This document shows, one piece after another, positions 1-11,084 of a stretch of 64,000 bases of DNA. The notes below the pieces were generated by a model. The model was given only the letters and a program-made list of their open reading frames with translations, ran no database searches and was not told where the DNA came from. Source of the stretch: Panax quinquefolius (taxonomy: Eukaryota > Streptophyta > Magnoliopsida > Apiales > Araliaceae). Location: the NCBI GenBank assembly GCA_020205615.1, contig CM035160.1:121921552-121985551 (forward strand), read 5' to 3'. A program made the position numbers and the translations under genes. Position 1 is the first letter of the stretch. The number at the start of each line of letters is the position of its first letter.

Positions 1-1905
1 TGATTTTCATTAAAAGTGTCAAAAATGGAGTTTTTATCAAAAATAGTGAAATTGGGTGTTGTACTGTTGATGTTTATGTTATTATATGTGTAAAAACATG
101 TTTTGAATACTGAAATTATGTTTACATGAAGTCTCTGTATGAATTACATGTTAATTAGTTTGATAAATTGGATCTTTTAGGCCAATTTGGCTTTTTGTTC
201 ATGCTGTTGCCGAGCTTGGTTGCCGATTTCTGGACTTTGACGCCGCAGTGCGGGCTCAAAAGAAGACAAGTTTCAGCGCCATGAGGCTAATCATTGGCTC
301 GTGACTCATGGCAGTACACCACTTTCCACAAGCGAAGCCATTTCTATACTGAAGTGCCAACCACAAAGTAAATCGTGAAAGCAGCAGTCATGAAGTTAGC
401 GTAATGTTCGATAGCTTTTAGTTTATTACACAAAGTTTGAAAATAAATGTTATGTGTTAATAATAGGAATGTTAAATGATGATTTGAAGAGTATTAAACT
501 ATGAATAAGCATGTTATCAAGGGTTAACTAGTATTAACATAGTTTGATTACGTGGATTGGTAATTTAACCTACATGATGTGTATATATGTGTTTATATAG
601 ATATAAAATATTGGTATCGACTAATTATGTCATGATGACATATATATAGGGTATTGAGATTCAAGTGGTAAGGGTTAGCTTATGCTAAAGGCAAGTTCTC
701 TAACTCCACCGTTATAATTGTACAAGTATTTAAACTTCATTGTTCAAGTTTAATTTCGTTGAGTACGTTATTGTTTGTAATTCAATTTCAATTACATAAG
801 TTGCTAACTTTATACTTTCATAGAGCTAGATGGTTTATTATTGAGAAAGCTTTTGTATCTAATTGTTCATGAGGATACAAGTATTCTAAATCTTATATTT
901 ATTATTGAGCAAGTTCTTTAATTTGTAACTTGTTGTTTAGCATACAAATCGCTATATTTTAATATTCTAAGAGTTGAACAACTTTATCGTTCAAATTACT
1001 ATTCCTTATGCATGCTTGGTATCCAATTCTCAATAACTTTGACTTAATATTGTTTAAAGCAAATTATGATATGATTATTCAATGTTTATGCTATTAGATT
1101 ATTCCTAAAGCATGATGTTAATTTACAAATATCAATTCAGTTATGATTATTCCATAGCATAAAGTTATTTCTTTTGTATTCAACTAATCCTTAGGTGATG
1201 ACCATTGAATTCTAAATTACCCTATAATGTATCCAAACCAAACTTACTTTGATGCGAACTTGTATTCTAAATACTGAGATGAACTACTCTTTTATTAGAG
1301 GTTTACGCTTAGCGTTGAAATGGTTGTGCACAATACATTGTACAAAGGGTTGGTCCCCTTAAGTACGTGGAGTCCTCATAGTCTTATGACTGTTAAAGTT
1401 AAAGTTGAAAGATTACTTATAACTATGGACATGATTCGTGGTCATTAGACCCTCAGTAGTATGTTTAAAAATGTTAATAGAAACTATCATTCAGTTCTAT
1501 TGAGCCTATTTCTGGCAAAGGTTGTAATGTTGTAAAGTATTTATTCTTATTTCAAATGAGCCTTGTTTACCCATTCTTGCATATTATATAATTATTGCAG
1601 TCAAGGTTGAGAAGGTCAATGAACCTACCACTAGCAAGGAAAAGGGAAAAATGTACAAGTGATGAAGACTTGTAATTTTATTTTATCGTTATAGACTTTT
1701 GAATGATGTAATAAATTAATTTCCGCATTTGAATGATTCTAATTAAAGGTTATATAACCTGGGATATTTTTATTTAAGTTTAATCCTGTATGGGCAGGTT
1801 TTTATTATTCAATTTTATTATGATTGGGTAGTTAGAAATGAATGTTTTGATTAAGTGAACACCAAATGTTGAGGAAATGAAGTACCAGGATTTGGGGGTG
1901 TCACA
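1..1905 (+). repeat. Element A 5' LTR, left part outside the window
   Basis: This stretch aligns from its first base with 9172-11084, the 3' LTR of the same element. Most of the alignment differs at only a few per cent of positions. It ends in GGGGGTGTCACA, matched by GGGGGTGTTACA at 11084, and a Met-tRNA primer site follows three bases later. The first roughly 1.3 kb of this LTR lies before base 1, so its target-site duplication cannot be seen. The region about 214-400 is an exception, being almost unalignable with the other LTR. No gene is present. Confidence 0.93.
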
Positions 1906-1908
1906 TGT

Positions 1909-1920
1909 TGGTATCAAAGC
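1909..1920 (+). other. Primer-binding site of element A (initiator Met tRNA)
   Basis: TGGTATCAAAGC starts three bases after the 5' LTR end. It differs by one base from TGGTATCAGAGC, the usual plant site complementary to the 3' end of initiator methionine tRNA, which primes minus-strand DNA synthesis. Confidence 0.93.
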
Positions 1921-1923
1921 CTT

Positions 1924-1967
1924 AGGTTATGAACCTTAGGTGGGGGGAAAGCTTTAGGAAGTAACCT
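1924..1967 (+). ncRNA. Leader stem-loop just after the primer site, element A
   Basis: AGGTTA (1924-1929) pairs with TAACCT (1962-1967), enclosing a CTTAGG/CTTTAGG inner region and a G-rich loop. Elements B and C have a hairpin in the same place with partly different but still pairing stems. A packaging or dimerisation role is inference. Confidence 0.5.
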
Positions 1968-2114
1968 TTGAAAATATAGTGGAGATAAATCTTATCTCTT
2001 TTTTAAGGAAGAAGTAATAAAACACTTATGTGCTTATGTGTTTATAGTTTACGTACTCGTGAGTGTCGAGTAGTAATGATTAATAATTAAAAACTTTAAA
2101 ATTATGTTGTCAGG

Positions 2115-2855
2115 ATGACTAATGTCGGAGAATCCAGTCAGGTTAGGGAGGAAGGATCTCAAATGCCTATAGAGGAGGAGCATCGCGACATTCAGGTAGT
2201 GTGAAAACAACTACTGCCACAGGAGTCAGCCCCGTTTGTCACAGTGGTTGAAGATGAGGATGATGATGTGGAGACGGATGAGGAGGTTCACGTGGAGTTG
2301 CCACAGGAGGATGACGATGACGAGGAGGAGGATACTCCATTAACCTCGATGGCTGCTCGTATGTACGATGAAATCTACGACCGTAACGTGGAACTTTAGG
2401 ATACAGTTGAGGAGTTGCAGGAGATAGTAGCTGAACAACAAACTGCAATGTCACAAAAAGACGGTGAGATCCAGGATCATGAGGAACGACTGACAAATGC
2501 CGAGGAGAAACTAGTACAGACTGAAGGAGAAAAAGAACAATTGATCGAGGTGGTCGCTGAACTGAAGAACAAACTGAAGAAAGAAGCTACCAAGAGGGCG
2601 AGAGCTGAAGACGCATACGAGGAAGCTTATCAACGAATTGGAATAGCAGTAAGGAACTCACAGGCAAAGAGGATGAAGATGGAAGAGATGGATAAAGTAT
2701 TTAACGCTGCAATTAATCGAGCTCAAGATCGGGTCATGGGATATCCTATTCAGTTCGAGACGCTGCCATCATACGTATTAGATCGTAGAATAATGTTCCA
2801 AGTCATAGAGGAAGAACGTGATAGGGCTAAGATGTATCTTAATAGAACATCGTAG
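2115..2855 (+). pseudogene. ORF0 of element A: acidic coiled-coil protein upstream of gag (two stops)
   Basis: One frame runs from the ATG at 2115 to the stop at 2853-2855, 246 codons, broken only by TGA near 2202 and TAG near 2397. The N-terminal part is Ser/Gln/Glu-rich. A strongly acidic block follows (runs of Asp/Glu about 2250-2330), then a long heptad-like Glu/Lys/Leu stretch typical of a coiled coil. The C-terminal segment ends near an EEERDRAK motif. There is no signal peptide or membrane segment. The ORF lies between the primer site and gag, preceded by TTGTCAG|G, which looks like a 3' splice acceptor. C (28893-29663) and B (about 41046-41659, - strand) have the same kind of ORF in the same place. 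I do not recognise the family. Its position recalls ORF1 of Ogre elements, but I see no sequence match to them. Confidence 0.72.
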
Positions 2856-3126
2856 TTGTTGTACGATGAATGCAAGGTTAAATAAATTGTAAATCCCAAG
2901 TGTTATGCAACCTATGGGATATGACTATGATGTTGTGCTGAAACTTTTGTAGTTCAGGAAAGTAATGTAGATAGCAATGATGCTATTGTTTTATGTTTTC
3001 AAAAAGGTTATGAATAAATAAAAGTTGTTACTTTATTCAAAGTGTTATGTGTTATGTGGTTAATTCTTTTTGGAGATAAGATAAGTAGAAATTACTTAAA
3101 AGAATTTAATAATAATCTAATGAGTG
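2856..3126 (+). other. Spacer between ORF0 and gag, element A
   Basis: This is AT-rich non-coding leader with no ORF or repeat. The equivalent spacers in C (29664-30009) and B (about 40364-41045, with a MITE inserted) also lack coding potential. It could be an intron if the acceptor at its end is used. Confidence 0.5.
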
Positions 3127-3137
3127 TATTTTAACAG
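3127..3137 (+). promoter_or_regulatory. Splice-acceptor-like site just before gag, element A
   Basis: TATTTTAACAG lies three bases before the original gag start position. TTTTTAACAG precedes the B gag ATG and a GATGTAG precedes the C gag ATG at the same distance. A U-rich tract ending in AG fits a 3' splice site. No donor was identified. Confidence 0.4.
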
Positions 3138-3140
3138 AAA

Positions 3141-3739
3141 ATACCTCCCAGACGTCAACCACCAAGACAGAGAACCACTGAAGGAACCAATAACGACAAT
3201 GTTGATGGTAATCCCGTTCAATAACAAGTGACGCTACTGTCAGTAGCGTTGAAAAATCAACCACAGAACCAAGGAACAACGTTTAAGGATTTCAAGGCGG
3301 TTGGACCACCTGAATTCCGTGGGTCCATGAATCCAGTCGAAGCACAGACTTGGATTATGGAGATAGAAAAGGTGTTCGATGTCGCTACGGTAGGGGATGA
3401 CCAGAAGACGGCTTTCACAACATTCATGTTGAAAGCAGAAGCTAGTTATTGGTGGCAGGCCAATAAAACTCGTGAAGGGCCAGGGGTGATGACATGGGAT
3501 AGGTTTAAGGAGTTGTTCTTCGAGACCTATTTCCCGAAGAGTTTGAAGAGTCAGCTAGAAGTGCAGTTTCTGGAATTAAAGTAGGGAACGATGACGGTAT
3601 CTGAGTATGCCGCAAAATTCAACGAATTGGCGAGGTTTGCGCCATATCGAAGTCAAGATGCATTTGAGCGTAAGGCGAAGAGATTTGAACAGGACCAAGC
3701 CCCCTCAGCAGAGAGTAGGTTTTCTGCTCCAATTGAAAG
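3141..3739 (+). pseudogene. gag: Element A gag, N-terminal capsid region (broken)
   Basis: This encodes the capsid part of a Ty3/gypsy Gag. After the start position come basic Pro/Arg-rich residues, then the family signatures FKAVGPPEFRG, QTWIMEIEKVF and the SYWW box. The C-terminal capsid part continues past a stop as TMTVSEYAAKFNELARF. Lesions are an initiator mutated to ATA (3141-3143; C has ATG here), TAA at 3222-3224, TAG at 3582-3584 where a Gln codon is expected, and a frameshift between about 3690 and 3735 that moves reading into the frame starting at 3740. Gag would form cytoplasmic virus-like particles. The same gag type is found in C (30010) and B (40363, - strand). It is not functional as it stands. 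Confidence 0.88.
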
Positions 3740-5821
3740 ATGTTTGCAGCGATGATGGAGAAAAAGTCGACTCACTTTGAAGGTGGAGGCGAGGCAGTGA
3801 CAAAGTTCAATCAGGAACAAAAGAAGAAAAAGAATGAAAATGAGATTAAGAATGGAGGTGGTAGCGGTGGAAACAACAACAACAATCACAACAACAACAA
3901 CAACAATAGTTTGAAGAGGAAGTGGAATGGGAACATGGGTGCTGGAAACCAGCAGGGTAACCAGCAAAATAAGAAGTTTGAAGCATGTGCGACATGTGGG
4001 AAATTTCACAAGGGTGCGTGCTTGATGGGGAAAAGAGTTTGCTTTAATTGTGGCCAGGAGGGTCACATCGCCCCAAATTGCACTCAACCAAAGAAGAATG
4101 TATGCTTCACGTGCGGGTCCAAGGATCACTTTGCTCGTGAATGCCCTAAGAAGAAGGATGGAGTGACTACCAGAAGCAATGGAGGTAACAATGGAGGTAC
4201 ATGGGCCATTACAGGACCTGCAACATCAAACAAACCCACATACAGAACTTTCAACATGACTGTGCAGGATGTTATGCAATCAAAAGATGTAGTGTCAGGT
4301 AATATCCAAATCAATGAAATAAATGCTTATGTATTATTTGATTCGGGTGCTACTTGCTCATTTATATCCGATGAATTTGCTAAGAGGTTAGAATTGCCTA
4401 GTGAAGAACTGAATTTTCCTTTGAACATAGAAATTGCGAATAAGGAAGTAATCCCTGTTAGATTCGTATACAAGAACTGTAGGGTGAACATTAAGGAAAA
4501 TATCTTTATGGTAGATTTGATTCCGATTAGACTTGGAGAGTTTGATGTTATTTTGGGAATGGATTGGCTGTTCAAATATGGAGCGGTAATTGATTGCCAA
4601 AAGAAGTGTGTAAACCTTATGACTCCGTTAAAGGTAGTATTTTATGGTAGTAAGTCACCTAGACAAATGAAATGTCTGACGACTATGCAGGCCAAGAAAT
4701 TGTTGAGTCAAGGCTGTGTGGGCTATTTAGCTTACATAGTCGATGCTGAGAAGAAGAATGTAAAATTGGAAGAAATACCAGTAGTGAGGGAATTCGAGGA
4801 CGTGTTTCCAGAGGATTTTCCAGAACTTTCGCCTGACAGAGAAATTGAGCTCGTGATCGACTTGGCGCCGGGAACAACACCAATATCGAAGGCACCAAAC
4901 AGAATTACTCCGGTAGAGATGAAGGAACTGATGGTGCAATTGCAAGAGCTACTAGACAAGAAGTATATTCAACCAAGCGTATCGTCATGGGGAGCGCCGG
5001 TTTTATTCGTGATAAAGAAGGACGGATCAATGCGTCTTTGCATTGATTATAGGGAGTTAAACAAGGTCACTATTAAGAATAGGTATCTGTTACCTAGAAT
5101 AGATGACTTGTTTGACCAATTGAAAGGTGTTAAGTACTTCTCGAAAATTGATTTGAGAAGTGGGTATCACAAATTGAGAGTAAGGAAGGAGGATATACCT
5201 AGAACGACATTCAGAACTTGGTACAGACATTATGAGTTTCTGGTGATGTCTTTTGGTTTAACAAATGCCCCTGCTGCGTTCATGGATCAGATGAACAGGG
5301 TGTTTAAACCATTCTTAGACAAGTTTGTAGTGGTATTTATCGATGACATTCTGGTGTATTCCAAAACTCAAGAAGAACACGTGGAACACTTACGTTTGAC
5401 ATTGGAAACACTAAGAACAGAAAAGTTGTACACGAAATTCTCTAATTGCGAATTTTGGCTCGACCGTGTACAATTTTTGGGTCATGTGATTGACAAAGAT
5501 GGGATTTCAGTGGATCCATCAAAAGTGGAAGCTTTAATCAATTGGGAACAACCAAGAACACCGTCAGAAGTGAGGAGTTTCTTGGGACTGGCCGGTTATT
5601 ATAGAAGATTTATTCATGATTTTTCTAAGATTGCCACTCCGCTAAAAAATTTGACAAGGAAAGCTGTAAAATTTGTTTGGACTGAAAAGTGTGAAGAAAG
5701 TTTTCAAGATTTGACAAAAAAGTTAAGTATGGCACCTGTGTTGACATTACTAGATAATATAGGAAATTTTGTGTTGTATAGTGATGCCTCACACAAAGGG
5801 TTGGGTTGTGTTCTTATGTAG
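3740..5821 (+). pseudogene. pol: Element A nucleocapsid, protease and reverse transcriptase, long open part of gag-pol
   Basis: This is an uninterrupted 693-residue stretch of the polyprotein. In order it has an Asn-rich low-complexity linker (about 35-60); two CCHC zinc knuckles, [14 protein letters not shown] (about 100-113) and [14 protein letters not shown] (about 121-134), which bind RNA; and an aspartic protease with [12 protein letters not shown] (catalytic Asp near 201). The reverse transcriptase runs from about 395 to 640, with [21 protein letters not shown] and the active-site FIDDILVYS (near 533). The start of RNase H follows ([10 protein letters not shown], near 680). It ends at TAG 5819-5821 where Gln is expected, and the same frame continues beyond. 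The active-site residues look intact, so this is the best-preserved enzymatic block in the window. The ATG at 3740 is internal, not a true start. Confidence 0.93.
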
Positions 5822-6217
5822 AACCATAATGTTATTGCATATGCATCAAGACAACGGAAGGATTATGAGAAAGGTTATCCGACTCAGGATTTGGAATTGG
5901 CCGCAGTTGTATTTGCTCTGAAGATATGGAGACACTATCTCTATGGAGAGATATGTGAAATCTATACAGATCATAAGAGTCTGAAGTATATTTTTACTCA
6001 GAAAGATTTGAACATGCGTCAAAGAAGGTGGATGAAATTAATAAAAGATTACGATTGTGAGATCATTTATCATCCGGGCAAAGCGAATGTGGTTGCAGAT
6101 GTTTTAAGCAAGAAAGGTCGGGAAAAGTTGATGCTGATAACAACTCAGGAGGTGCTCATTTCAACAATGACAAAACTGGAGTTAGAAATCAAATTTCCAA
6201 AAGAATCCGACGAATAA
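5822..6217 (+). pseudogene. pol: Element A RNase H domain, continuation after a stop
   Basis: This is in the same frame as 3740-5821. It carries the rest of RNase [33 protein letters not shown] (catalytic Asp in TDH) and the end motif [15 protein letters not shown], where the final Leu-Ser-Arg is Leu-Ser-Lys. It degrades RNA of the RNA-DNA hybrid during reverse transcription. Reading stops at TAA 6215-6217 and then continues in frame into the integrase linker. Confidence 0.9.
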
Positions 6218-6247
6218 CTATTCCAGATAGAAGGTGGTCCAACTTTA

Positions 6248-6505
6248 GTGGACAAAGTGAAGGATGCTCAACTACAAGATGAAGAGTGTGGGAAAATCAA
6301 AGAGAATCTAATTGAGGGTAGTGATGTAAAATACAAGATCGACAATCAAGGATTACTACTACAGATGAGGGAAGAACTGGGTTCCAAAGAACACCAGAGT
6401 GAAAGAAGAAATTTTGACCAAGCTCATAGCTCAAAATATTCAATTCATCCAGGAGCACGAAAATGTATCAAGATTTTGCGCCGACATTTTGGTGGTCGAA
6501 TATGA
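6248..6505 (+). pseudogene. pol: Element A RNase H-integrase linker (frameshifted)
   Basis: A charged linker (VKDAQLQDEECGKIKENL) is followed by the start of the integrase zinc-binding domain. The frame degenerates around 6440-6500: the WWxxMK region is read partly in this frame and partly in the frame of 6399-6800, which marks small indels. Homologous linkers are at 33130-33221 in C and 22507-22707 (-) in B. Confidence 0.75.
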
Positions 6506-6800
6506 AAAGGACATTGCAGAACGCGAGAATAAATGTTTGACATGTCAAAGAGTAAAAGCCAAACATCAAAGACCCAGCGTATTACTCCAACCGTTGGAAA
6601 TACCGGAATGGAAGTGGGAACACATCACGATGGATTTTGTGGTGGGTCTTCCAACTACTCAGAGAGGATGTGATGCGATTTGGGTGATAGTGGACAGACT
6701 GACGAAATCAGCGCACTTTTTACCAATAAAATTAGATTTAATCTTGATTAGTTGGCAAGATTGTACATTAAAGAGATCGTTTCGAGGCATGGAGTGCTAG
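6399..6800 (+). pseudogene. pol: Element A integrase, zinc-binding and first catalytic part (shifted frame)
   Basis: In a frame shifted from the main one, this reads the end of the HHCC zinc domain (CLTCQRVKAKHQRP), the conserved EIPEWKWEHITMDFVVGLP with the first catalytic Asp, and IWVIVDRLTKSAHFLP. After about 6740 reading returns to the main frame (6752-7087), so a compensating indel lies near 6730-6750. Integrase inserts the cDNA into the genome. Confidence 0.88.
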
Positions 6801-7087
6801 TATCAATTGTGTCCGATAGAGATCCACGATTCACGTCTAATTTTTGGAAGAGACTACAAGAATGCATGGGGACACAATTGCGAATGAGTACGACTTATCA
6901 TCAACAAATAGATGGCCAAAGCGAACGAATAATTCAGACATTGGAAGATATGCTGAGAGCATGTGTCATGGACTTTAAAGGAAGCTGGGAAGAACATTTA
7001 CCGTTGGTGGAATTTGTTTACAACAACAGTTACCACGCGAGCATCGGCATGCCACCTTATGAAGCATTATACGGCAGAAAGTGCTAA
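6752..7087 (+). pseudogene. pol: Element A integrase core, second part
   Basis: Back in the main frame, this has [24 protein letters not shown] (second catalytic Asp) and [16 protein letters not shown] (catalytic Glu), then the [19 protein letters not shown] motif. It ends at TAA 7085-7087, where C has an Arg codon. The D,D-35-E residues are present but spread over two frames. Confidence 0.9.
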
Positions 7088-7669
7088 ACTCCACTATGCA
7101 AGGATGAACTCGGTGAACGTCAACTGTTAGGACCAGAACTGGTACAACAAACTGCTAACGTTGTCAAACTCATCAGGACAAGATTGGTAGCCGCTCAAGA
7201 CCGACAGAAGAAGTATGCTGATCAACACATGAAAGATCGTGTATTTGACGTATGAAGTTATGTATTCCTAAAAGTTTCTCCTTGGAAGGGGAAAATTCGT
7301 TTCGCTAAGAAGGGAAAACTAAGCCCGAGGTTTATTGGACCCTTTGAAGTGCTGCGAAAAGTAGGAGAGGTAGCTTACGAGATAGCTCTACCTCCAGAGT
7401 TGGAAAACATTCATAATGTTTTTCACATTTCGGTGTTACGACCATATAAACCCGACTACAAACACGTGATCGAGTACGAACCGTTGCAGTTCGAGAAAGA
7501 TTTGTCTTATGAAGAGGTTCCTATCCAGATAGTCGACAGGAAAGAACAAGTGCTCAGGAATAAAGTGATACCTTCTATGAAGGTGATATGGAGGAACCAC
7601 AACGCTGAAGAAGCTACGTGGGAACTCGGAGAGAAAATGTTGAAAGAGTACCCTGAGTTATTCGTTTAA
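7088..7669 (+). pseudogene. pol: Element A integrase C-terminus with Tekay-type chromodomain
   Basis: This is in frame with the preceding segment. It contains the AAQDRQKKYAD region, a TGA at about 7252-7254, then the GPY/F module (KVSPWKGKIRF, SPRFIGPFEVL, HNVFHISVLRPY). The final block carries VDRKEQVLRNKVIP, MKVIWRNHNAEEATWE and a natural stop after EYPELFV. The last block is the chromodomain that marks Tekay/Del chromoviruses and targets insertion to silent chromatin in that family. Loss by nonsense mutation is clear. Confidence 0.92.
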
Positions 7670-7680
7670 TCTGTGTCTTC

Positions 7681-8006
7681 GATTCTGGGGACAGAATCTT
7701 TCTAAGTAGGGAAGAATGTAACAAATGATTTGTTTGAGTTGTGATTCTGAGGACAGAATCCTTGTAAGGAGGGAATGATGTAACATTCTAGAATTTTAAA
7801 TTGTAATATTAAATATTTATTGATTTATATAAGTATTTAATGGATATGTTTATTGTTGAATAAATAATTGTTTGAATTGTGATTCTGAGGATAGAATCCT
7901 TGTAAGGAGGGAATGATGTAACATTCCAGAATTTTAAATTGTAATATTAAATATTTATTGATTTATATAAGTATTTAATGGATATGTTTATTGTTGAATA
8001 AATAAT
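7681..8006 (+). repeat. Tandem copies of the polypurine-tract/LTR junction, element A
   Basis: Two near-identical 138-bp units (about 7731-7868 and 7869-8006) each contain the inverted repeat GATTCTGAGGACAGAATC or a one-base variant (7743-7760, 7881-7898), the purine tract AAGGAGGGA and an LTR start TGTAACATTC (7779 and 7917). A third, more diverged copy of the hairpin, purine tract and TGTAACA lies at 7681-7722. The true plus-strand priming site cannot be chosen without the missing 5' LTR start. Confidence 0.88.
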
Positions 8007-11000
8007 TGTTTAATTTGAGTTGATGTGGTTTAGTTAATTATTTGTTGAGTAAATAATTAAGGAGTTAAGAAAATTAATTAAATTAATTGTTATGAGATTA
8101 TATACCAATTTAATTTAATAGTTAAGCTAGAGAGCTTATAATGATTAAATGAATTATAATATTTTAATTGGAATTTATAATTTAAAATAAGGTGCTAGTT
8201 GGTTAAATAAATTTATAATTATAAAGGAAATTTTAATTATGTGATAATAATTTATGTGTTAAAGTAATTGAATAGATTAGTATTTGAATTGATTAAATGG
8301 ATTTTTTAATTAGATAGAAGTGTGACAAATAACCTTGCTATAAAGGAGTTATTAAAATAAATTAAAGGAGTTTAATTTAGTTTTTCCAAACAAGTCTTAA
8401 TGCATATTAAGTCTTTAATCTAATAGTATTTTATCAAACAAGGTATAAGGATTAATCAATTAGTTTTAATTAGGTTTACCAAACAAGGTGTAAGGGTTAA
8501 TGGGTTATTTTTAGTTAGCTAGCCAAACAAGCCTTATGACTTTTGATTTTCAAAATTCTATAACTGATGTCAGTTAAAATCTATACTTAATATCTATATT
8601 ATTATTATTATACGTTATGTGATAATATGTAAGATAGAGTTAGGAGAAGAAAGACTCAGGTGAAGAAAAGGGAGAGAATAAGAATACATAGAAAATTGAG
8701 AAAAACTCTAGAGAGGTTGAGTGATTTCTAACAGGTTTTGAGAAAGAAATTGGGGAAAAGAAGCTTGATAATCAAAAGGATAGCCATCATCTTCTTAATC
8801 AAAGGTAGGAGCACAATCTTTTTCTTTAAAAGTTTAGTTTTTCTCTTCCAAAAAGTCTCTGTAAAATAATTGTAGAAGATAAATTGTTGATATGTATATA
8901 GTTTTGTATGATAATTGTTTGTAAAAGGTTGTTTCATGAGTTATATGTGATTATAGAGAAATTAAGTCATGTATGTATGCAATCTGTGAAGAAAACCATA
9001 TTACAGTGTTTATATGAAAATATATGAGTATGCCTTAGTTTAAAATGAAATTAAGGTTTGATTAATGGTTGATATATATAAATTGACTATTGAATTTGAT
9101 AGAGTATGTATAATCATAACCATGGTATTTTGAATTTACTGTTTTGATTGAAAAACAAAATCACAGTGTTGATTTTCATTAAAAGTGTCAAAAATGGAGT
9201 TTTTATCAAAAATAGTGAAATTGGGTGTTGTATTGTTGATGTTTATGTTATTATATGTGTAAAAACATGTTATGAATATTGAAATTATGTTTACATGAAG
9301 TCTCTGTATGAATTACATGTTAATTAGTTTGTTAGATTGGAGCTTGTAGGCCAATTTGGCTTTTTGTTCATGATGTTGACGAGCTTGGTCGCCGAAGTTT
9401 CGGACAGTAAGCAGTCAGCAATGTGCCCAAAGAAGACAAGTTTTTGCGTTAGAAGACTGCCGGCGCCACGCCACAAAGACCAATCGTTGGTCTGACTGAC
9501 GCTCACCAAGAAGTTGTTACCATGACCGCAACGCGCAACCACAAAGTAAATTATGAAATAAGTATGCAGTATGAAAGTTAGCGTAATGTTCGACAATTTT
9601 AGTTTATTACACAAAGTTTGAAAATAAATGTTATGTGTTAATAATAGGAATGTTAAATGATGATTTCAGTAGTATTAAACTATGAATAAGCATGTTATCA
9701 AGGGTTAACTAGTATTAACATAGTTTGATTATGCGGATTGGTAATTTAACCTACATGATGTATATATGTGTTTATATAGATATAAAATGTTGGTAGTGAC
9801 TAATTATGTCATGATGACATATATATAGGGTATTGAGATTCAAGTGGTAAGGGTTAGCTTATGCTAAAGGCAAGTTCTCTAACTCCACTATTATAATTGT
9901 ACAAGTATTTAAACTTCATTGTGCAAGTTTAATTTCGTTGAGTACGTTATTGTTTTTAATTCAATTTCAATTACATAAGTTGCTAACTCTATACTTTCGT
10001 AGAGCTAGATGGTTTATTATTGAGAAAGCTTTTGTATCTAATTGTTCATGAGGATACAAGTATTCTAAATCTTATATTTATTATTGAGCAAGTTCTTTAA
10101 TTTGTAACTTGTTGTTTAGCATGCAAATCGCTATATTTTAATATTCTAAGAGTTGAACAACTTTATCGTTCAGATTACTATTCCATGTGCGTGCTTGGTA
10201 TCCAATTCTCAATAACTTTGACTTAATATTGTTCAAAGCAAATTATGATATGATTATTCAATGTTTATGCAATTAGATTATTCCTAAAGCATGATGTTAA
10301 TTTACAAATATCAATTCAGTTATGATTATTCCATACCATACAGTTATTTCTTTTGTATTCAACTAATCCTTAGTTGATGACCGTTGAATTCTAAATTACC
10401 CTGTCATGTATCCAAACCAAACTTACTTTGGTGCGGACTTGTATTCTAAATACTGAGATGAACAACTCTTTTATTAGAGATTTACGTTTAGCATTGAAAT
10501 GGTTGTACACAATACATTGTACGAAGGGTTGATCCCCCTAAGTACGTGGAGTCCTTATAGTCTTATGACTATTAAAGTTAAAGTTGAAAGATTACTTATA
10601 ACTGTGGACATGATTTGTGGTCATTAGACCCTCAGTAGTATGTTTAAAAATGTTAATAGAAACTATCATTTAGTTCTATTAAGCCTATTTTTGGCAAAGG
10701 TTGTAATGTTATAAAGTATTTATTCTTATTTCAAGTGAGCCTTGTTTGCTCACTCTAGCATATTATATAATTATTGCAGCTAAGGTTGAGAAGGTCAATG
10801 AACCTACCACTAGCAAAGCAAAGGGAAAAATGTACAAGTGATGAAGGCTTGTAATTTTATTTTATCGTTATAGACTTTTGAATGATGTAATAAATTAATT
10901 TCCACATTTGAATGATTGTAATTAAAGGTTAGATAACCTGAGATATTTTTATTAATGTTTAATCCTGTATGGGCAGGTTTTTATTATTCAATTTTATTAT

Positions 11001-11084
11001 GATTGGGTAGTTAGAAATGAATGTTTTGATTAAGTGAACACCAAATCTTGAGGAAATGAAGTACCAGGATTTGGGGGTGTTACA
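7779..11084 (+). repeat. Element A 3' LTR
   Basis: It starts TGTAACATTCTAG (7779, or 7917 if the first unit is a duplication) and ends GGGGGTGTTACA at 11084. From 9172 on it aligns with 1-1905. After it, 11085 continues directly into older LTR sequence (element D), so A inserted into D. The five bases after it are GTCGC; the matching left copy is outside the window. The part 7917-9171 has no counterpart here because the 5' LTR is cut. No ORF of note is present. Confidence 0.92.

Noticed and set aside
3653..4129. 158-codon minus-strand ORF
   Set aside because: It is the antisense of the Asn-rich linker and zinc knuckles of A gag.
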